A DNA stretch of 64,000 nucleotides from Chroococcus sp. FPU101 (GCF_017312365.1 NZ_BLJI01000003.1:124001-188000), one strand, 5' to 3'; shown: positions 36,252-45,424, counted from the stretch's first letter. The notes: a model not told the origin generated them from the sequence alone. A program made the numbers and translations.

Positions 36252-37568
36252 ATGACAGACACCGTTATCAGCGTAGAAAACTTAAGTAAGCGTTATTTTA
36301 TTGGCGCAAAAGAGGAGTTACCCAAAACCAAAGGGGAAGCCATTCGTAGTATTTTTGGCGCACCATTTAAGTATTTACACAGTAAAGTCAAAGAACCCAA
36401 CCCAGAAGAAATATTTTGGGCGTTGAAAGATGTCTCTTTTGAGGTTAAACAGGGTGAGGTAGTTGGTTTAATTGGGCGTAATGGTGCAGGAAAAAGTACA
36501 TTACTCAAGATTCTTTCACGAATTACTAAACCCTCTGGCGGTTGTGTAAAAATACGGGGGAGAGTCGGCAGTTTATTAGAAGTTGGCACAGGTTTTCATC
36601 CAGAGTTGACAGGGAGAGAGAATATCTATCTCAACGGCACAATTTTGGGGATGACGAAAAGGGAAATTGATAAGAAATTTGATGAAATAGTCGATTTTGC
36701 CGAAGTTGAAAAGTTTCTCGATACACCTGTTAAACGCTATTCATCTGGGATGTATGTACGGTTAGCCTTTGCCGTCGCTGCACATTTAGAAACTGAGATT
36801 TTAGTCGTTGATGAAGTTTTAGCGGTAGGGGATACGGAATTTCAGAAAAAGTGTTTAGGTAAAATGAGTGAGGTGGCTACAAAAGAAGGAAAAACAGTTT
36901 TATTTGTAAGTCATAATATGGAAGCAATAGCCAATTTATGTAATCAAGCAATTTTATTTAAACAAGGTCAACTTAAATTATTTTCTCGGGTCGACGCTGT
37001 CATCAACACATATTTAGAAAATAATATGGATTTAAGTTCAGAAAAAACTTGGAAAATCTATAATGCACCAGGAAATAATATTGTCAAATTGCTTAATATA
37101 AAAGCTCATAATAAAAATGGATTGATTGAAAATCATTATAAAATTTCAGAGCCAATTTATATCTCAATTACATATAAAGTTTTACAAGATGGTTACATAT
37201 TAACACCTGGAATAAATTTTTTTAATGATAGAAATATAAATATATTTGATTTACATGATGTCAGTAATGAATGGCGACAAGAAAGAAAAAAAAGAGGTAT
37301 TTATTGTTCTACTGTAGAAATACCTGCAAATTTTATGAGTGAAGGCTTAATTATAATTTGGGTAGCTATTCTTACACCCCAACCATTTGAAGTTCATTTT
37401 CATGAAAAGGATGTCATAGTATTAAATATCGTTGATGATTTTGCAGAAAATTCAGCAAGGGGAGATTTTCTAGGTCATTTTCCAGGAGTAGTACGTCCTT
37501 TAATGAAATGGAATACTCGTTCAATTAGTCAATCAAACAATAGTAAAATAGAATTAATAACTATTTAG
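36252..37568 (+). CDS. Polysaccharide ABC exporter ATPase (Wzt-type) with C-terminal sugar-recognition domain
   Basis: 438 aa. ABC domain: Walker A GRNGAGKST, the variant signature YSSGM, Walker B ILVVDEVLAVGD, and the switch His in FVSHNM, as in Wzt/TagH. Residues ~290-420 are a beta-rich Wzt_C-like extension, which in this family recognises the non-reducing end of the exported glycan. Its permease partner is the gene at 31480, 4 kb away. From ~37000 on the DNA becomes markedly more AT-rich than the ABC half, hinting that the recognition domain and following genes were acquired together. Confidence 0.9.
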   Translation: MTDTVISVENLSKRYFIGAKEELPKTKGEAIRSIFGAPFKYLHSKVKEPNPEEIFWALKDVSFEVKQGEVVGLIGRNGAGKSTLLKILSRITKPSGGCVKIRGRVGSLLEVGTGFHPELTGRENIYLNGTILGMTKREIDKKFDEIVDFAEVEKFLDTPVKRYSSGMYVRLAFAVAAHLETEILVVDEVLAVGDTEFQKKCLGKMSEVATKEGKTVLFVSHNMEAIANLCNQAILFKQGQLKLFSRVDAVINTYLENNMDLSSEKTWKIYNAPGNNIVKLLNIKAHNKNGLIENHYKISEPIYISITYKVLQDGYILTPGINFFNDRNINIFDLHDVSNEWRQERKKRGIYCSTVEIPANFMSEGLIIIWVAILTPQPFEVHFHEKDVIVLNIVDDFAENSARGDFLGHFPGVVRPLMKWNTRSISQSNNSKIELITI

Positions 37569-37579
37569 GAGCTTGATTT

Positions 37580-38479
37580 ATGAAATTTACAGGAGAAAGA
37601 TATATACCCTCTGAAAATGGAATTATTTGTTATGAACATTTACATAGATATTTATGCTGTTTGAATTTTGCATCTGAAAAAAAAGTTTTAGATATTGCTT
37701 GTGGCGAAGGATATGGCTCTGCAATTTTATCTAGATTTGCTAAATCAGTTATTGGTGTAGATATTAGTACAGAATGTATAGCTCATGCTCAACAAAAATA
37801 TTGTCAAGAAAATTTAAAGTTTGTATTAGGCTCTTGTGATAAAATTCCTGTAGAATCTCAATCAATTGATTTAATTATTTCTTTTGAAACTATTGAACAT
37901 CATAGTCAACACATTGAAATGATTTCAGAAATAAAACGAGTTTTAAATAATGATGGTATTTTGATTATTTCTTCTCCAAATAGATTGTTACATTTTGATT
38001 TACATAAAGATATTAATCATTTTCATGTAAAAGAATTATATTATTATGAACTAAACAACCTACTAAAAGAATATTTTGAAAATATCTGTTTTTATGGACA
38101 AAAAATTATTGCTTCTTCTTTAGTAATGCCTATAGAAGAAGAAATTAATTCTTACAAAAACATGATTTTTTATCCTCAAGAAAAGCATTTGACATCTAGA
38201 ACAAGTTACAAAATGGATAACCCTGCTTTCTATTTAGCAATTTGTTCAAACAAACCTATAAAAACAAATTTTGACTTGACATCAATGTATATTGATTCTC
38301 AAGAAAATCTTTATCAAGAAATTAAGGATATGCAAAAAATCATCAATCAGATTCAAGAAGAAAAAGCTAATATTTTAGAAGAATTAGAAGCTATTCAATT
38401 AAGTAATTTTGGTAAGCTTAGAAGATTTTGGTTACAGTTAAAATCGTTATTAAGAATTAATCATAAATTTAATTACTAA
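37580..38479 (+). CDS. SAM-dependent methyltransferase with C-terminal coiled coil
   Basis: 299 aa, 11 bp after the ABC ATPase. Class I methyltransferase (UbiE/type 11 style): VLDIACGEGYGSAILSRFA binds SAM, with VIGVDIS and LIISFETIEHHSQH following. The last ~60 residues (YQEIKDMQKIINQIQEEKANI) are a coiled coil ending in a basic segment, as in glycan chain-terminating enzymes such as WbdD. It may methylate the growing polysaccharide end that the Wzt C-domain recognises; this is inference. Very AT-rich. Confidence 0.78.
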   Translation: MKFTGERYIPSENGIICYEHLHRYLCCLNFASEKKVLDIACGEGYGSAILSRFAKSVIGVDISTECIAHAQQKYCQENLKFVLGSCDKIPVESQSIDLIISFETIEHHSQHIEMISEIKRVLNNDGILIISSPNRLLHFDLHKDINHFHVKELYYYELNNLLKEYFENICFYGQKIIASSLVMPIEEEINSYKNMIFYPQEKHLTSRTSYKMDNPAFYLAICSNKPIKTNFDLTSMYIDSQENLYQEIKDMQKIINQIQEEKANILEELEAIQLSNFGKLRRFWLQLKSLLRINHKFNY

Positions 38480-38520
38480 ATTATTAAATAATGTATATTT
38501 GATTAAAATTAGATAAATTT

Positions 38521-39465
38521 ATGTATAAAATTGCAGCATATATTACAGCTTATCAAGATCTTGAAGCAGTTAAAAAATGTTTAATTTCTTTAAGAAACCA
38601 GACTTATAATATTAATAAAATATTTGTGATTGATAATTCACCTGAAATGCTTAAATTTGATTTATTACTAGAACAAGATGTCATTTTAGAACATCATCCT
38701 GAAAATATTGGAATTGCAGCAGGAATAAAAATTGCATCTAAATGGGCTATTGAAGAAAATTATGATTTTTTATGGACTTTCGATCAAGATAGCGAACCTA
38801 TTTCAGACACTTTAGAAAAACTTTTAGAAAATTATGAACGATTGATCCAACAAGGTTTATCAATAGGAATAGTTGCACCTTTAGTAATAGACTCTCAATC
38901 AAATCAGGAATTAGAAGGAGCTATTTTTCACAAATATAAATTTTTTCCTGCCTCCAATTTTGAAAATATTAATCCAAGAAAATTTTATAAAAAAGATTTT
39001 TATGAATGTGATATTGTCATTACATCAGGCTCTTTAGTTAACTTAGATGCTGCTAAAAATGTTGATTTTCCTAATGAAGAGCTTTTTATAGATGCAGTAG
39101 ATTGGGCTTATTGTATGAATTTTAGAGAAAAACAATATCATGTAGTAGTTGTAACTACTGCCTTATTAAAACACAATTTTGGTAAATTTCAATCTACACA
39201 AAATATAGGAGTTACTAAAATACCCATTTATGCTTATTCAACTTTGCGATATTACTATACTTCTAGAAATCATACTTTTATTGAAAATCATCTAGCAAAA
39301 AAATCTAATTCTTTTCATCTGTCAATTTTATACAGATTACGCACACTTATCCAAAAGTCAATAAAAATTATGCTTTATGAACCTGATTATAAGCTACTTA
39401 AAATTTGGGCTTGTTTTAAAGGAACATATGATGGATTTTTGGGAAAACTAGGTAAAAATTGGTAG
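38521..39465 (+). CDS. GT2-family glycosyltransferase (rhamnosyltransferase-like)
   Basis: 314 aa GT-A enzyme. AAYITAYQDLEAVKKCLISL opens the fold, the metal-binding acidic site is WTFDQDSEP (DQDS, as in rhamnosyltransferases), and an EELFIDAVDWAY segment holds the catalytic acidic residues. It belongs to the polysaccharide cluster with the ABC exporter and methyltransferase. Very AT-rich, like its upstream neighbour. Confidence 0.82.
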   Translation: MYKIAAYITAYQDLEAVKKCLISLRNQTYNINKIFVIDNSPEMLKFDLLLEQDVILEHHPENIGIAAGIKIASKWAIEENYDFLWTFDQDSEPISDTLEKLLENYERLIQQGLSIGIVAPLVIDSQSNQELEGAIFHKYKFFPASNFENINPRKFYKKDFYECDIVITSGSLVNLDAAKNVDFPNEELFIDAVDWAYCMNFREKQYHVVVVTTALLKHNFGKFQSTQNIGVTKIPIYAYSTLRYYYTSRNHTFIENHLAKKSNSFHLSILYRLRTLIQKSIKIMLYEPDYKLLKIWACFKGTYDGFLGKLGKNW

Positions 39466-39513
39466 AGATAACTAATTAATAATTATTAACAATTTTTTGC
39501 CTAGTCTTTTAAA

Positions 39514-40457
39514 TTAACCTATAACAATACGTTTGAGTTTATTATTAGCTTTTTCTACTAATGGCTGTAAAATTTTTTTATATTTTTCAGTAATTGGAAT
39601 AGTAATGGAAGGACTACCTTCATCTAATAGATTATTGTGAATAAAATACCATTTTCCTTTATTCCACTTAGCACGATCAGGCATATCAGGACGCTTGATA
39701 AAGCTGAATAATGTGAAATTAATCCTTTTCTCATTAAATTAGGATTTTTAGCCAGTGAACCACGATGAGTTAAACGACCATGCCAGATCAAAACATCACC
39801 TTTTTTTGCTATAAATTGATGTATTTGTGAGCTATTACGCTGAATATAGTCTTCAAAAGCAGGCACACAAACACGCTCTGAAATTGTTGGCCAATCTGGT
39901 CTAATTGTTTCTTCTTGTTCCATTTGATTCCAAACTAATTCCCGTCTGAGTAATGGCTAACGATGTGATCCTGGTACATATTCAAATGGCCCTGAATCAG
40001 GATGAATATCATCTAAAGCCATCCATACCGCAGCATACCAAGAATTGACAAACGGCGGATTAAGATAATCGTCTTGGTGCCAATCACGTGTTGTAGAAAC
40101 CCATCCAGTTAAGTTTAAGTGTAATCCCATTTCATCTCCAATCAAAGATTTCATCGTTTCCATCAATGGTGGATAAAGACAAATGTCTCTAATTTCTTTA
40201 TAGTACATATATGGAGTTGGACAAGACCAACCATCAGAATGAGGGAATTTACTTCGTAGTTGACTATATTTTTCTATTAAATTATTTGGCAGAAATCTCT
40301 CTAGAATAACTAATCCATTTTTACGCCAGCTTTTTTGTATATCAGTTAACTGAGTTTCATCACAATTTGAATGGTCTAACGCTGGTAATAAAGATTCGTT
40401 GGGAATCTCTGATAATTCTTCAAAAGGGGTAAATTGCGGATTTTTGACAGTAACCAT
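39514..40457 (-). pseudogene. Phytanoyl-CoA dioxygenase family protein with a TAG and a frameshift
   Basis: A ~315-codon PhyH gene in pieces. 40457-39957 encodes the N-terminal half with the iron ligands RDWHQDDYLNPP and ends VPGSHR-TAG. The frame continues PLLRRELVWNQMEQEE, so TAG stands where the family has Trp (GSHRW). It then keeps WHGRLTHRGS (distal His). Near 39700 one missing base shifts the frame: adding it gives SRPDMPDRAKWNKGKWYF, running to TAA at 39514. Two lesions make this a clear pseudogene. It belongs to the polysaccharide cluster and is not close to mysH in sequence pattern. Confidence 0.88.
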
Positions 40458-40566
40458 GATCCTTGTATATCATTAAGATTCATAGTTATTGTTCCCAGAT
40501 AATAAAAAAAATTTATGCAGTTTACAAAATTTTTCATAAAATTCAAAATTTTCAACTTAATACTGA

Positions 40567-40888
40567 CCACTTCGGCGGACATTTCAAATTCTATAACTTT
40601 ATTAGCTTGAACAACTAAAACAGACAGGAAGATAAAATTATGGCTAAAAAACTAGCTCAAATCATGGAAAAAATTCCACTTGAACGTCGGAATAAAATTG
40701 AAGTACGAGCTAAAGAACTAATAGCAGAACTTGGAGAACAAATACCAGATGAGGAGATTAAAAAAGACAAGATTAATACATTTGATTCTACTCAAGAAAC
40801 GATTGATATATAGTCAATTTATCTAAGTATCTTGCCTAAAACCTCAAATCCCCAACGCAACAAAATCCACTTCGGCGGACATTTCAAA
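40567..40888. repeat. 22-bp direct repeat, copies 300 bp apart
   Basis: Identical 22-bp stretches that begin CCACTTCGGCGGACATTTCA lie at 40567-40588 and 40867-40888. The second is inside the GT2 gene and encodes LKCPPKW on the minus strand. The first is non-coding in that sense and may be debris from a duplicated or rearranged gene end. The antitoxin remnant lies between the two. Confidence 0.7.
40640..40813 (+). CDS. Truncated HigA-type antitoxin N-terminus (57 aa)
   Basis: ATG 40640 to TAG 40813, with AGGAAG upstream. The start MAKKLAQIMEKIPLERRNKIEVRAKELIAE follows the N-terminal pattern of XRE/HigA-type antitoxins (xIxxKxPxERRxKIExRAxELIAEE), which normally continue into a helix-turn-helix. 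Here the HTH is missing and the tail is unrelated acidic sequence. No toxin gene is nearby. Probably a remnant, possibly still translated. Confidence 0.55.
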   Translation: MAKKLAQIMEKIPLERRNKIEVRAKELIAELGEQIPDEEIKKDKINTFDSTQETIDI

Positions 40889-41751
40889 CCCTGTAGCTCT
40901 GGTAAGTTAAACAATTGCATTACCTGAGCCAATTCTTGCAGCTGTCTGCGTCGAAGTTTCCGAAATGCACCCGCTAAAATAAATTGATGGAAAAAAGTAG
41001 CTTTACAGTCTTCTAACTCATCTTTACTTAATACATCAACCTGAGCGAAAATCTTTAGTAAAGTTCTAATCGTTTTCTCATTAAAAACACTCATTGTTAA
41101 CGCTTGGGAATGAACTGTATAAGCACACGTCACATCAGGAAGACACAATACACCATATCGACTAAATAACCGTATCCACATCTCTAAATCAGTCGGTTCA
41201 CCCCATACAGGATTAAAATAACCGACCTCTTGAAACACTTGACGCTGAAAAATGATCGCAGGAAAACGCACAAAGGAAGAATTAGACAATAAACGGATTA
41301 ACGCTTGCTTGGGTGGGAGATATTGCGAATCTTTGAATGTTTGTTGTTTTAACACTCGTTCTTGTTCATCAACAACATTAACTCCAAACAAAAAAACAGA
41401 ATATTCATTCTGATATTGCTCAATTGTTTCTAAAATCACATTTAGCGAATTGGCTAACAAAAAATCATCATCATGCAAAACTAAAACATATTCACCTAAA
41501 GATAATTTAATCGAATGATTCCAATTTTCTGTCATTCCTAGTCTTGGTTGATTAGCTACATAATGCCATTGACCTAACCAATTTTCTAAAACCTCATTGA
41601 TTACTTGATGACATTGGTTATTCGATGAGTCATCTGTAACAATAATCTCAATTTCACCTATGAGATCTTGAGTAATGATAGACTTTAATGCTCGTTTTAG
41701 CCATTGAGGTCTATTATAAGCAGGAATACAAATACTTAATTTTTTACTCAT
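40819..41751 (-). CDS. GT2-family glycosyltransferase
   Basis: 310 aa GT-A enzyme. LSICIPAYNRPQWLKRALKS is the family start, IIVTDDSSN binds the nucleotide, VLVLHDDDFLL is the DxD metal site, and EPTDLEMWIRLFSRYG carries the acceptor-side acidic residues. It probably adds a sugar to a surface glycan made by this region. The 3' end carries one copy of the 22-bp repeat. Confidence 0.85.
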   Translation of the reverse strand: MSKKLSICIPAYNRPQWLKRALKSIITQDLIGEIEIIVTDDSSNNQCHQVINEVLENWLGQWHYVANQPRLGMTENWNHSIKLSLGEYVLVLHDDDFLLANSLNVILETIEQYQNEYSVFLFGVNVVDEQERVLKQQTFKDSQYLPPKQALIRLLSNSSFVRFPAIIFQRQVFQEVGYFNPVWGEPTDLEMWIRLFSRYGVLCLPDVTCAYTVHSQALTMSVFNEKTIRTLLKIFAQVDVLSKDELEDCKATFFHQFILAGAFRKLRRRQLQELAQVMQLFNLPELQGLKCPPKWILLRWGFEVLGKILR

Positions 41752-41901
41752 TTCCTCGCCTTAAATTGCTTCTCATCTTAACCACCTCATTACTAGAATA
41801 GATGAGACGAACAGAGCTTGATCACATCAATAAAGCGATCGCATAATCCAACCTTTCACAGTATAATTGTTCTATTCTAGCCATCATGAATACAATGAGC
41901 T

Positions 41902-42663
41902 ATGACTCAAGCGTTAAATCAAACCGAACTTAATATCATTTGGGAAAAACTGCCCGACGATTATATTCTACCCGATGACCCTGTGGAGAGTATCTTACAA
42001 CCTTTACTCGCATTCGCTTTATCAGAATCTCTCGATCTCGCAGGTTTAATCACATTCGTGATGCTTATTGCCTCCAATATGGGTATCTGTGCCAAAATCA
42101 ACGGAAAAACCGTCATTAAAGCACCAGATTGGTTCTTTGTGCCTCAAGTTATACCATTGGACGAAGGTAAAATTCGTCGTAGCTATACCCCTTATACTGA
42201 GGGTGATGTTCCTGAAATCGTGATGGAATTTTTATCAGAAACCGATGCAGGGGAGTATTCCAACAGCAATATATATCCTTATGGCAAGCTATACTACTAC
42301 GAACAAATCTTAAAAGTTCCTTTTTATATTATTTTTGATCCGAGTATTCCTTTGCTCGAAGTTCGTCAGTTGCAATCTGGAACGTATGTATTACTCAAGC
42401 CAAATCAACAAGGACGTTACTATATTCCTTGTTTTGATTTATTTTTAGGTATTTGGGCGGGAACGCGACAAAAAATAACAGCAAATTGGTTACGTTGGTG
42501 GGATGATTTAGGAAATCTCTTACTCTGGGGTTCTGAAGAAATTCTACTTACTCAACAAGCACTCGAACTTGAACGCCAACGGGTAGAACTTGAACACCAA
42601 CGGGCGATTGACTTAGAAGCAGAATTAAAGCGCTATCGGGAACAATTCGGCGATTTACCCTAA
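41902..42663 (+). CDS. Uma2 family protein with C-terminal coiled coil
   Basis: 253 aa. PD-(D/E)XK-type residues are visible: Asp in KAPDWFFVPQ and Glu in PEIVMEFLSETD, followed by the KLYYYEQILKVPFYIIFDP segment. The final ~40 residues form a short charged coiled coil (ALELERQRVELEHQRAIDLEAELKRYREQ), frequent in this cyanobacterial subgroup. Role unknown. Unrelated in close detail to the Uma2 array at 32361. Confidence 0.82.
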   Translation: MTQALNQTELNIIWEKLPDDYILPDDPVESILQPLLAFALSESLDLAGLITFVMLIASNMGICAKINGKTVIKAPDWFFVPQVIPLDEGKIRRSYTPYTEGDVPEIVMEFLSETDAGEYSNSNIYPYGKLYYYEQILKVPFYIIFDPSIPLLEVRQLQSGTYVLLKPNQQGRYYIPCFDLFLGIWAGTRQKITANWLRWWDDLGNLLLWGSEEILLTQQALELERQRVELEHQRAIDLEAELKRYREQFGDLP

Positions 42664-42685
42664 GTTAAATGTTCTACTTGCTTAT

Positions 42686-43027
42686 CTACAACCCCATCAA
42701 AATCCTTAATCTAGCCTCTACTTAAACCATTGTCTCGGCAGAAACCACACCTAAACGTTTAATCAGTCGGTCACTACTCAAAGAACGAACATCCTAACAC
42801 TTAATAAAGCTCTTGACATTTAAACCACCTTCTGGTGGGATGAGGCTAACATGAAAAGGCATTTTTTTATCTTTAGAAGTAATGGGAAGACAAATTGCTA
42901 AAGCAGCCGCACTTTGATTAAATCGATCAACTGAAATGATCAAACTAGGTCTTATACCCGCTTGTTCTCGTCCTCTAACTGGGTTTAAATCTACTAACCA
43001 AACTTCTCCTCTCAAGATCTGAGCCAT
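42686..43027 (-). pseudogene. MazF-type toxin with two in-frame stops
   Basis: The start AQILRGEVWLVDLNPVRGREQAGIRPSLIISVDRF is a MazF/PemK endoribonuclease; translation stops at TAG (42794) after SFIKC. The same frame continues DVRSLSSDRLIKRLGVVSAETMV, then TAA (42722), then VEARLRILMGL and TAG (42686). Homologues have Glu after SFIKC, so GAG became TAG, and the TAA replaces a likely CAA. Two nonsense changes indicate inactivation. The 77-aa truncated product keeps the N-terminal catalytic Arg but loses the conserved C-terminal part. Confidence 0.85.
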
Positions 43028-43030
43028 TTT

Positions 43031-43294
43031 TTAGTCGTGATTCCCATCGAGTAAGGTATTTTCCCAGAGTTGTCTTTCTGCTAATTCCTCTTGCCAAGCT
43101 TGCGGATCATTGCGTAAAGCGACAAAGGCTCTATCAGCCTCTTCTAAAAACTGTTGTACCTCTTTTTCCGAAGATAAAAGCGGTTTTTCTTCCCTTAAAA
43201 TCTGGATTTGATAGCGTTTATTGGCTTCTAAATTTAATTGAGTTTCTGGATAAAAAGCCTCTCCATCAAAGATCACAGTTAAGGTTTGAGACAT
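43031..43294 (-). CDS. MazE-like antitoxin partner of the broken MazF
   Basis: 87 aa, immediately upstream of the mazF pseudogene (3-bp gap). It begins with a short beta-rich segment (LTVIFDGEAFYPETQLNLEANKRYQIQIL, similar to DUF104-type antitoxin starts) and ends in a long charged helix. Intact reading frame although the toxin is dead. Confidence 0.65.
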   Translation of the reverse strand: MSQTLTVIFDGEAFYPETQLNLEANKRYQIQILREEKPLLSSEKEVQQFLEEADRAFVALRNDPQAWQEELAERQLWENTLLDGNHD

Positions 43295-43353
43295 GGTTAA
43301 TTTTCCTGTTTTATTTTTTATTCTATTACGATTAATTAGCGATCGGGTGACCT

Positions 43354-43665
43354 TTAACTCTGATACAAAAAACGAGCAAAATCAAGGACTTCTTGTTGAC
43401 GTTCTTCTGGTAAATAAGTTACCAAGGTCGCTAATTTATCTGAAACAGATAACCATTGCTTAGTATTAGCCTTCCAAACAACTATAAACTGTTTAGACGA
43501 CAAAACACACAAAGCTATTGTTTCTCCATCTTGATTGGTAAATTCTACCTCATATTGATCATCTGGGTAACATTCGACAATCGCTCCTTGAACCCCACGA
43601 TAAAGACTATATTCAGGCAAATCTATCAATAACTCAATAATGTCAAATAGTTCTGCTTGAGTCAT
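43354..43665 (-). CDS. DUF4926 domain protein with DUF2281-like tail
   Basis: 103 aa. Residues ~1-65 match DUF4926 (FDIIELLIDLPEYSLYRGVQGAIVE, DQYEVEFTNQDGETIAL). The C-terminus DKLATLVTYLPEERQQEVLDFARFLYQ resembles the helix pair of DUF2281 antitoxins, so this looks like a two-part fusion. Its ATG overlaps the TGA of the upstream DUF6883 pseudogene (ATGA), a translationally coupled pair of the toxin-antitoxin kind. Biochemical function unknown. Confidence 0.65.
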   Translation of the reverse strand: MTQAELFDIIELLIDLPEYSLYRGVQGAIVECYPDDQYEVEFTNQDGETIALCVLSSKQFIVVWKANTKQWLSVSDKLATLVTYLPEERQQEVLDFARFLYQS

Positions 43666-43978
43666 GCTCGTTTCCTTACATACAATGTTACTAATCTAGC
43701 TACATCACTATTAGTTTCCACGATCCAACCAGTCCGAACAATTTCTTTAGTCCTTCTTGAATACCTTTAATCTCTAAATCTACTTAATAAGGCTGTCCGT
43801 GCTGATCAGCTACTGTTGCAATAGCCTCTGATTCAGGAACTTGAGCGAGGATTTGTTCTAATAATAATGGATAATTATGTTTGGTGAATCCTAAATGACG
43901 CTGAAACATAATTGCCTTATCAAAACCTTTAGGATTATCAATATTAAGAGCATATTCTGTCAGTTTGCGTGAATCCAC
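43662..43978 (-). pseudogene. DUF6883-like gene with a nonsense codon and a frameshift
   Basis: The first 64 residues (KLTEYALNIDNPKGFDKAIMF, then QVPESEAIATVADQHGQPY) stop at TAA 43784. The frame continues VDLEIKGIQEG, then after one missing base TKEIVRTGWIVETNSDVARLVTLYV to the TGA at 43662, which is the expected C-terminus of this small family. The TAA stands where Gln (CAA) is expected. The downstream coupled DUF4926 gene is intact. Confidence 0.75.
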
Positions 43979-44117
43979 AACCTATTCACTGACAACGTCT
44001 TTTAATTTCATCCTAATTTTTGATAAATTATATCTTCATAGTAAAGCAAGATTTAAGCATAAAATATCAAGTTAAAACGCGAAAAAGCTATCTACAAGAG
44101 TTTTAAGTCTCAATTAC

Positions 44118-45335
44118 TTAATCATCGGGATTAACTAAACGCCCTAATTTTTGCTTAATCTGATTGTCAAACGCTTCCCATTTCAGACGCGCATATTCAG
44201 CATTATCGTTAAAACCGCCTAAAAATCCGACTGGAATTTCAAAACCACCCGCCATATATCTCCCACCACCAAAAAAGCGTCCTTGACTATCTTGTCCAAA
44301 GGCTTCTTTAATAAATTCATCGGTATCTAAAGTTATTTTAGTTGTTCTGAGTGAACCAATCACCAGTTCTACATCATTGCTTTCATCATGCACCACACCG
44401 TAAACAACCGCAGTGTGTACGTTTTCTTCGGTGACTAAAAAATCGGCTGCTTGGGGAATAGCATCTCGATCCTCGTAGCGCAGATAACCAACCCCTGCAA
44501 TGGTAAAATTATTTTTGATAATACGATTTTTTAGCGATCGTTCGATGACATCCATCACCCGTCGTGAACGAGAAGACTGTAACACCGAATTGAGTAACTG
44601 AGCATCATAATAACGACTCAAATATGCTGCAGCCAAAAAATCTTTTTCTTGTGCTTGCATTAACTGATTTGTGTCAGAGCGTAACCCGTGCATTAATGCT
44701 GTAGCACATTTAACATGAACAGGATTACCATTATCAAACTCTAACAAACCCGATTGAATATACTGAGTCATTATTGTTGCAGTTGCCCGCATTTGCAAAC
44801 GTAAATCAATAAATTCTGCTTTTAGTTCGCCTTGTTTACTATGATGATCGATCACGACTACAAGTGGAATGTTAGCTTGTTGGATCAACGGAATTAACTG
44901 ACAATTTGTTCCTTGACTATCGACTAAAACACAACCTTGATATACTGATAAATCTCGCTCTTTGAGGGTTTGTATACCCCATTTTCTCGCGGGCAAACCC
45001 GTTAATTTAACTAATGCAATATTTTCTTGATGAGAAAGCGTTCCAGCATAAACAATATCACACTGAATATTATAATGCTCGGCAATCAACTGATAAGCCC
45101 AAGCACTAGAAAGCGCATCGGGATCAGGAAAATCTTGTATTACAACGATTTGCCGTTCACCTTGATGTTTTTCTAAAGTCTGTCTCAATTTTTCAACGAG
45201 TTGTGCTAAAAATGAGTCACCATTCCCATTTGTAGTAGGTGGAACAGAATCTTTAGGCAGTTCGACAATTGTCCCATCTGAGACGGGTTGACTGTCTAAC
45301 TTCGATTTAGGCTTAATCACAACCTCTGTAGTCAT
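44118..45335 (-). CDS. DHH-family phosphoesterase (NrnA/RecJ-like)
   Basis: 405 aa. After a variable ~50-residue N-terminus comes a DHH domain with PDPDALSSAWA, VLVDSQG and the family motif VVIDHHS, then a DHHA1 domain with the substrate-binding GGGRYMAGGFEIP. Members degrade short oligonucleotides or 3'-phosphoadenosine phosphate, or cleave cyclic dinucleotide products. Which of these applies is not readable from sequence. Confidence 0.85.
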   Translation of the reverse strand: MTTEVVIKPKSKLDSQPVSDGTIVELPKDSVPPTTNGNGDSFLAQLVEKLRQTLEKHQGERQIVVIQDFPDPDALSSAWAYQLIAEHYNIQCDIVYAGTLSHQENIALVKLTGLPARKWGIQTLKERDLSVYQGCVLVDSQGTNCQLIPLIQQANIPLVVVIDHHSKQGELKAEFIDLRLQMRATATIMTQYIQSGLLEFDNGNPVHVKCATALMHGLRSDTNQLMQAQEKDFLAAAYLSRYYDAQLLNSVLQSSRSRRVMDVIERSLKNRIIKNNFTIAGVGYLRYEDRDAIPQAADFLVTEENVHTAVVYGVVHDESNDVELVIGSLRTTKITLDTDEFIKEAFGQDSQGRFFGGGRYMAGGFEIPVGFLGGFNDNAEYARLKWEAFDNQIKQKLGRLVNPDD

Positions 45336-45424
45336 ATAATGTGTGTGGGATTTCTAAAAAATGCCAGAAAAACTAAGGATTATAAATACTAAATTTTGAC
45401 ACTCAAAGAGCGCAAGTGCAAGAA

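Noticed and set aside
35738-39959. Stop-codon recoding (TAG read as Trp) suggested by TAG at two Trp positions (35738 and 39957)
   Set aside because: Other lesions are TGA for Ser, TAA for Gln, TAG for Glu and frameshifts, and normal genes use TGG for Trp and end in TAG. Decay explains all of them.
39514-40457. Second MysH-like enzyme near the polysaccharide genes
   Set aside because: It is in the PhyH family, but its sequence pattern and location fit a glycan cluster, and it carries two lesions.
40376-40582. 68-aa ORF on the minus strand upstream of the PhyH pseudogene
   Set aside because: Reads into the PhyH gene in another frame and has no recognisable pattern.
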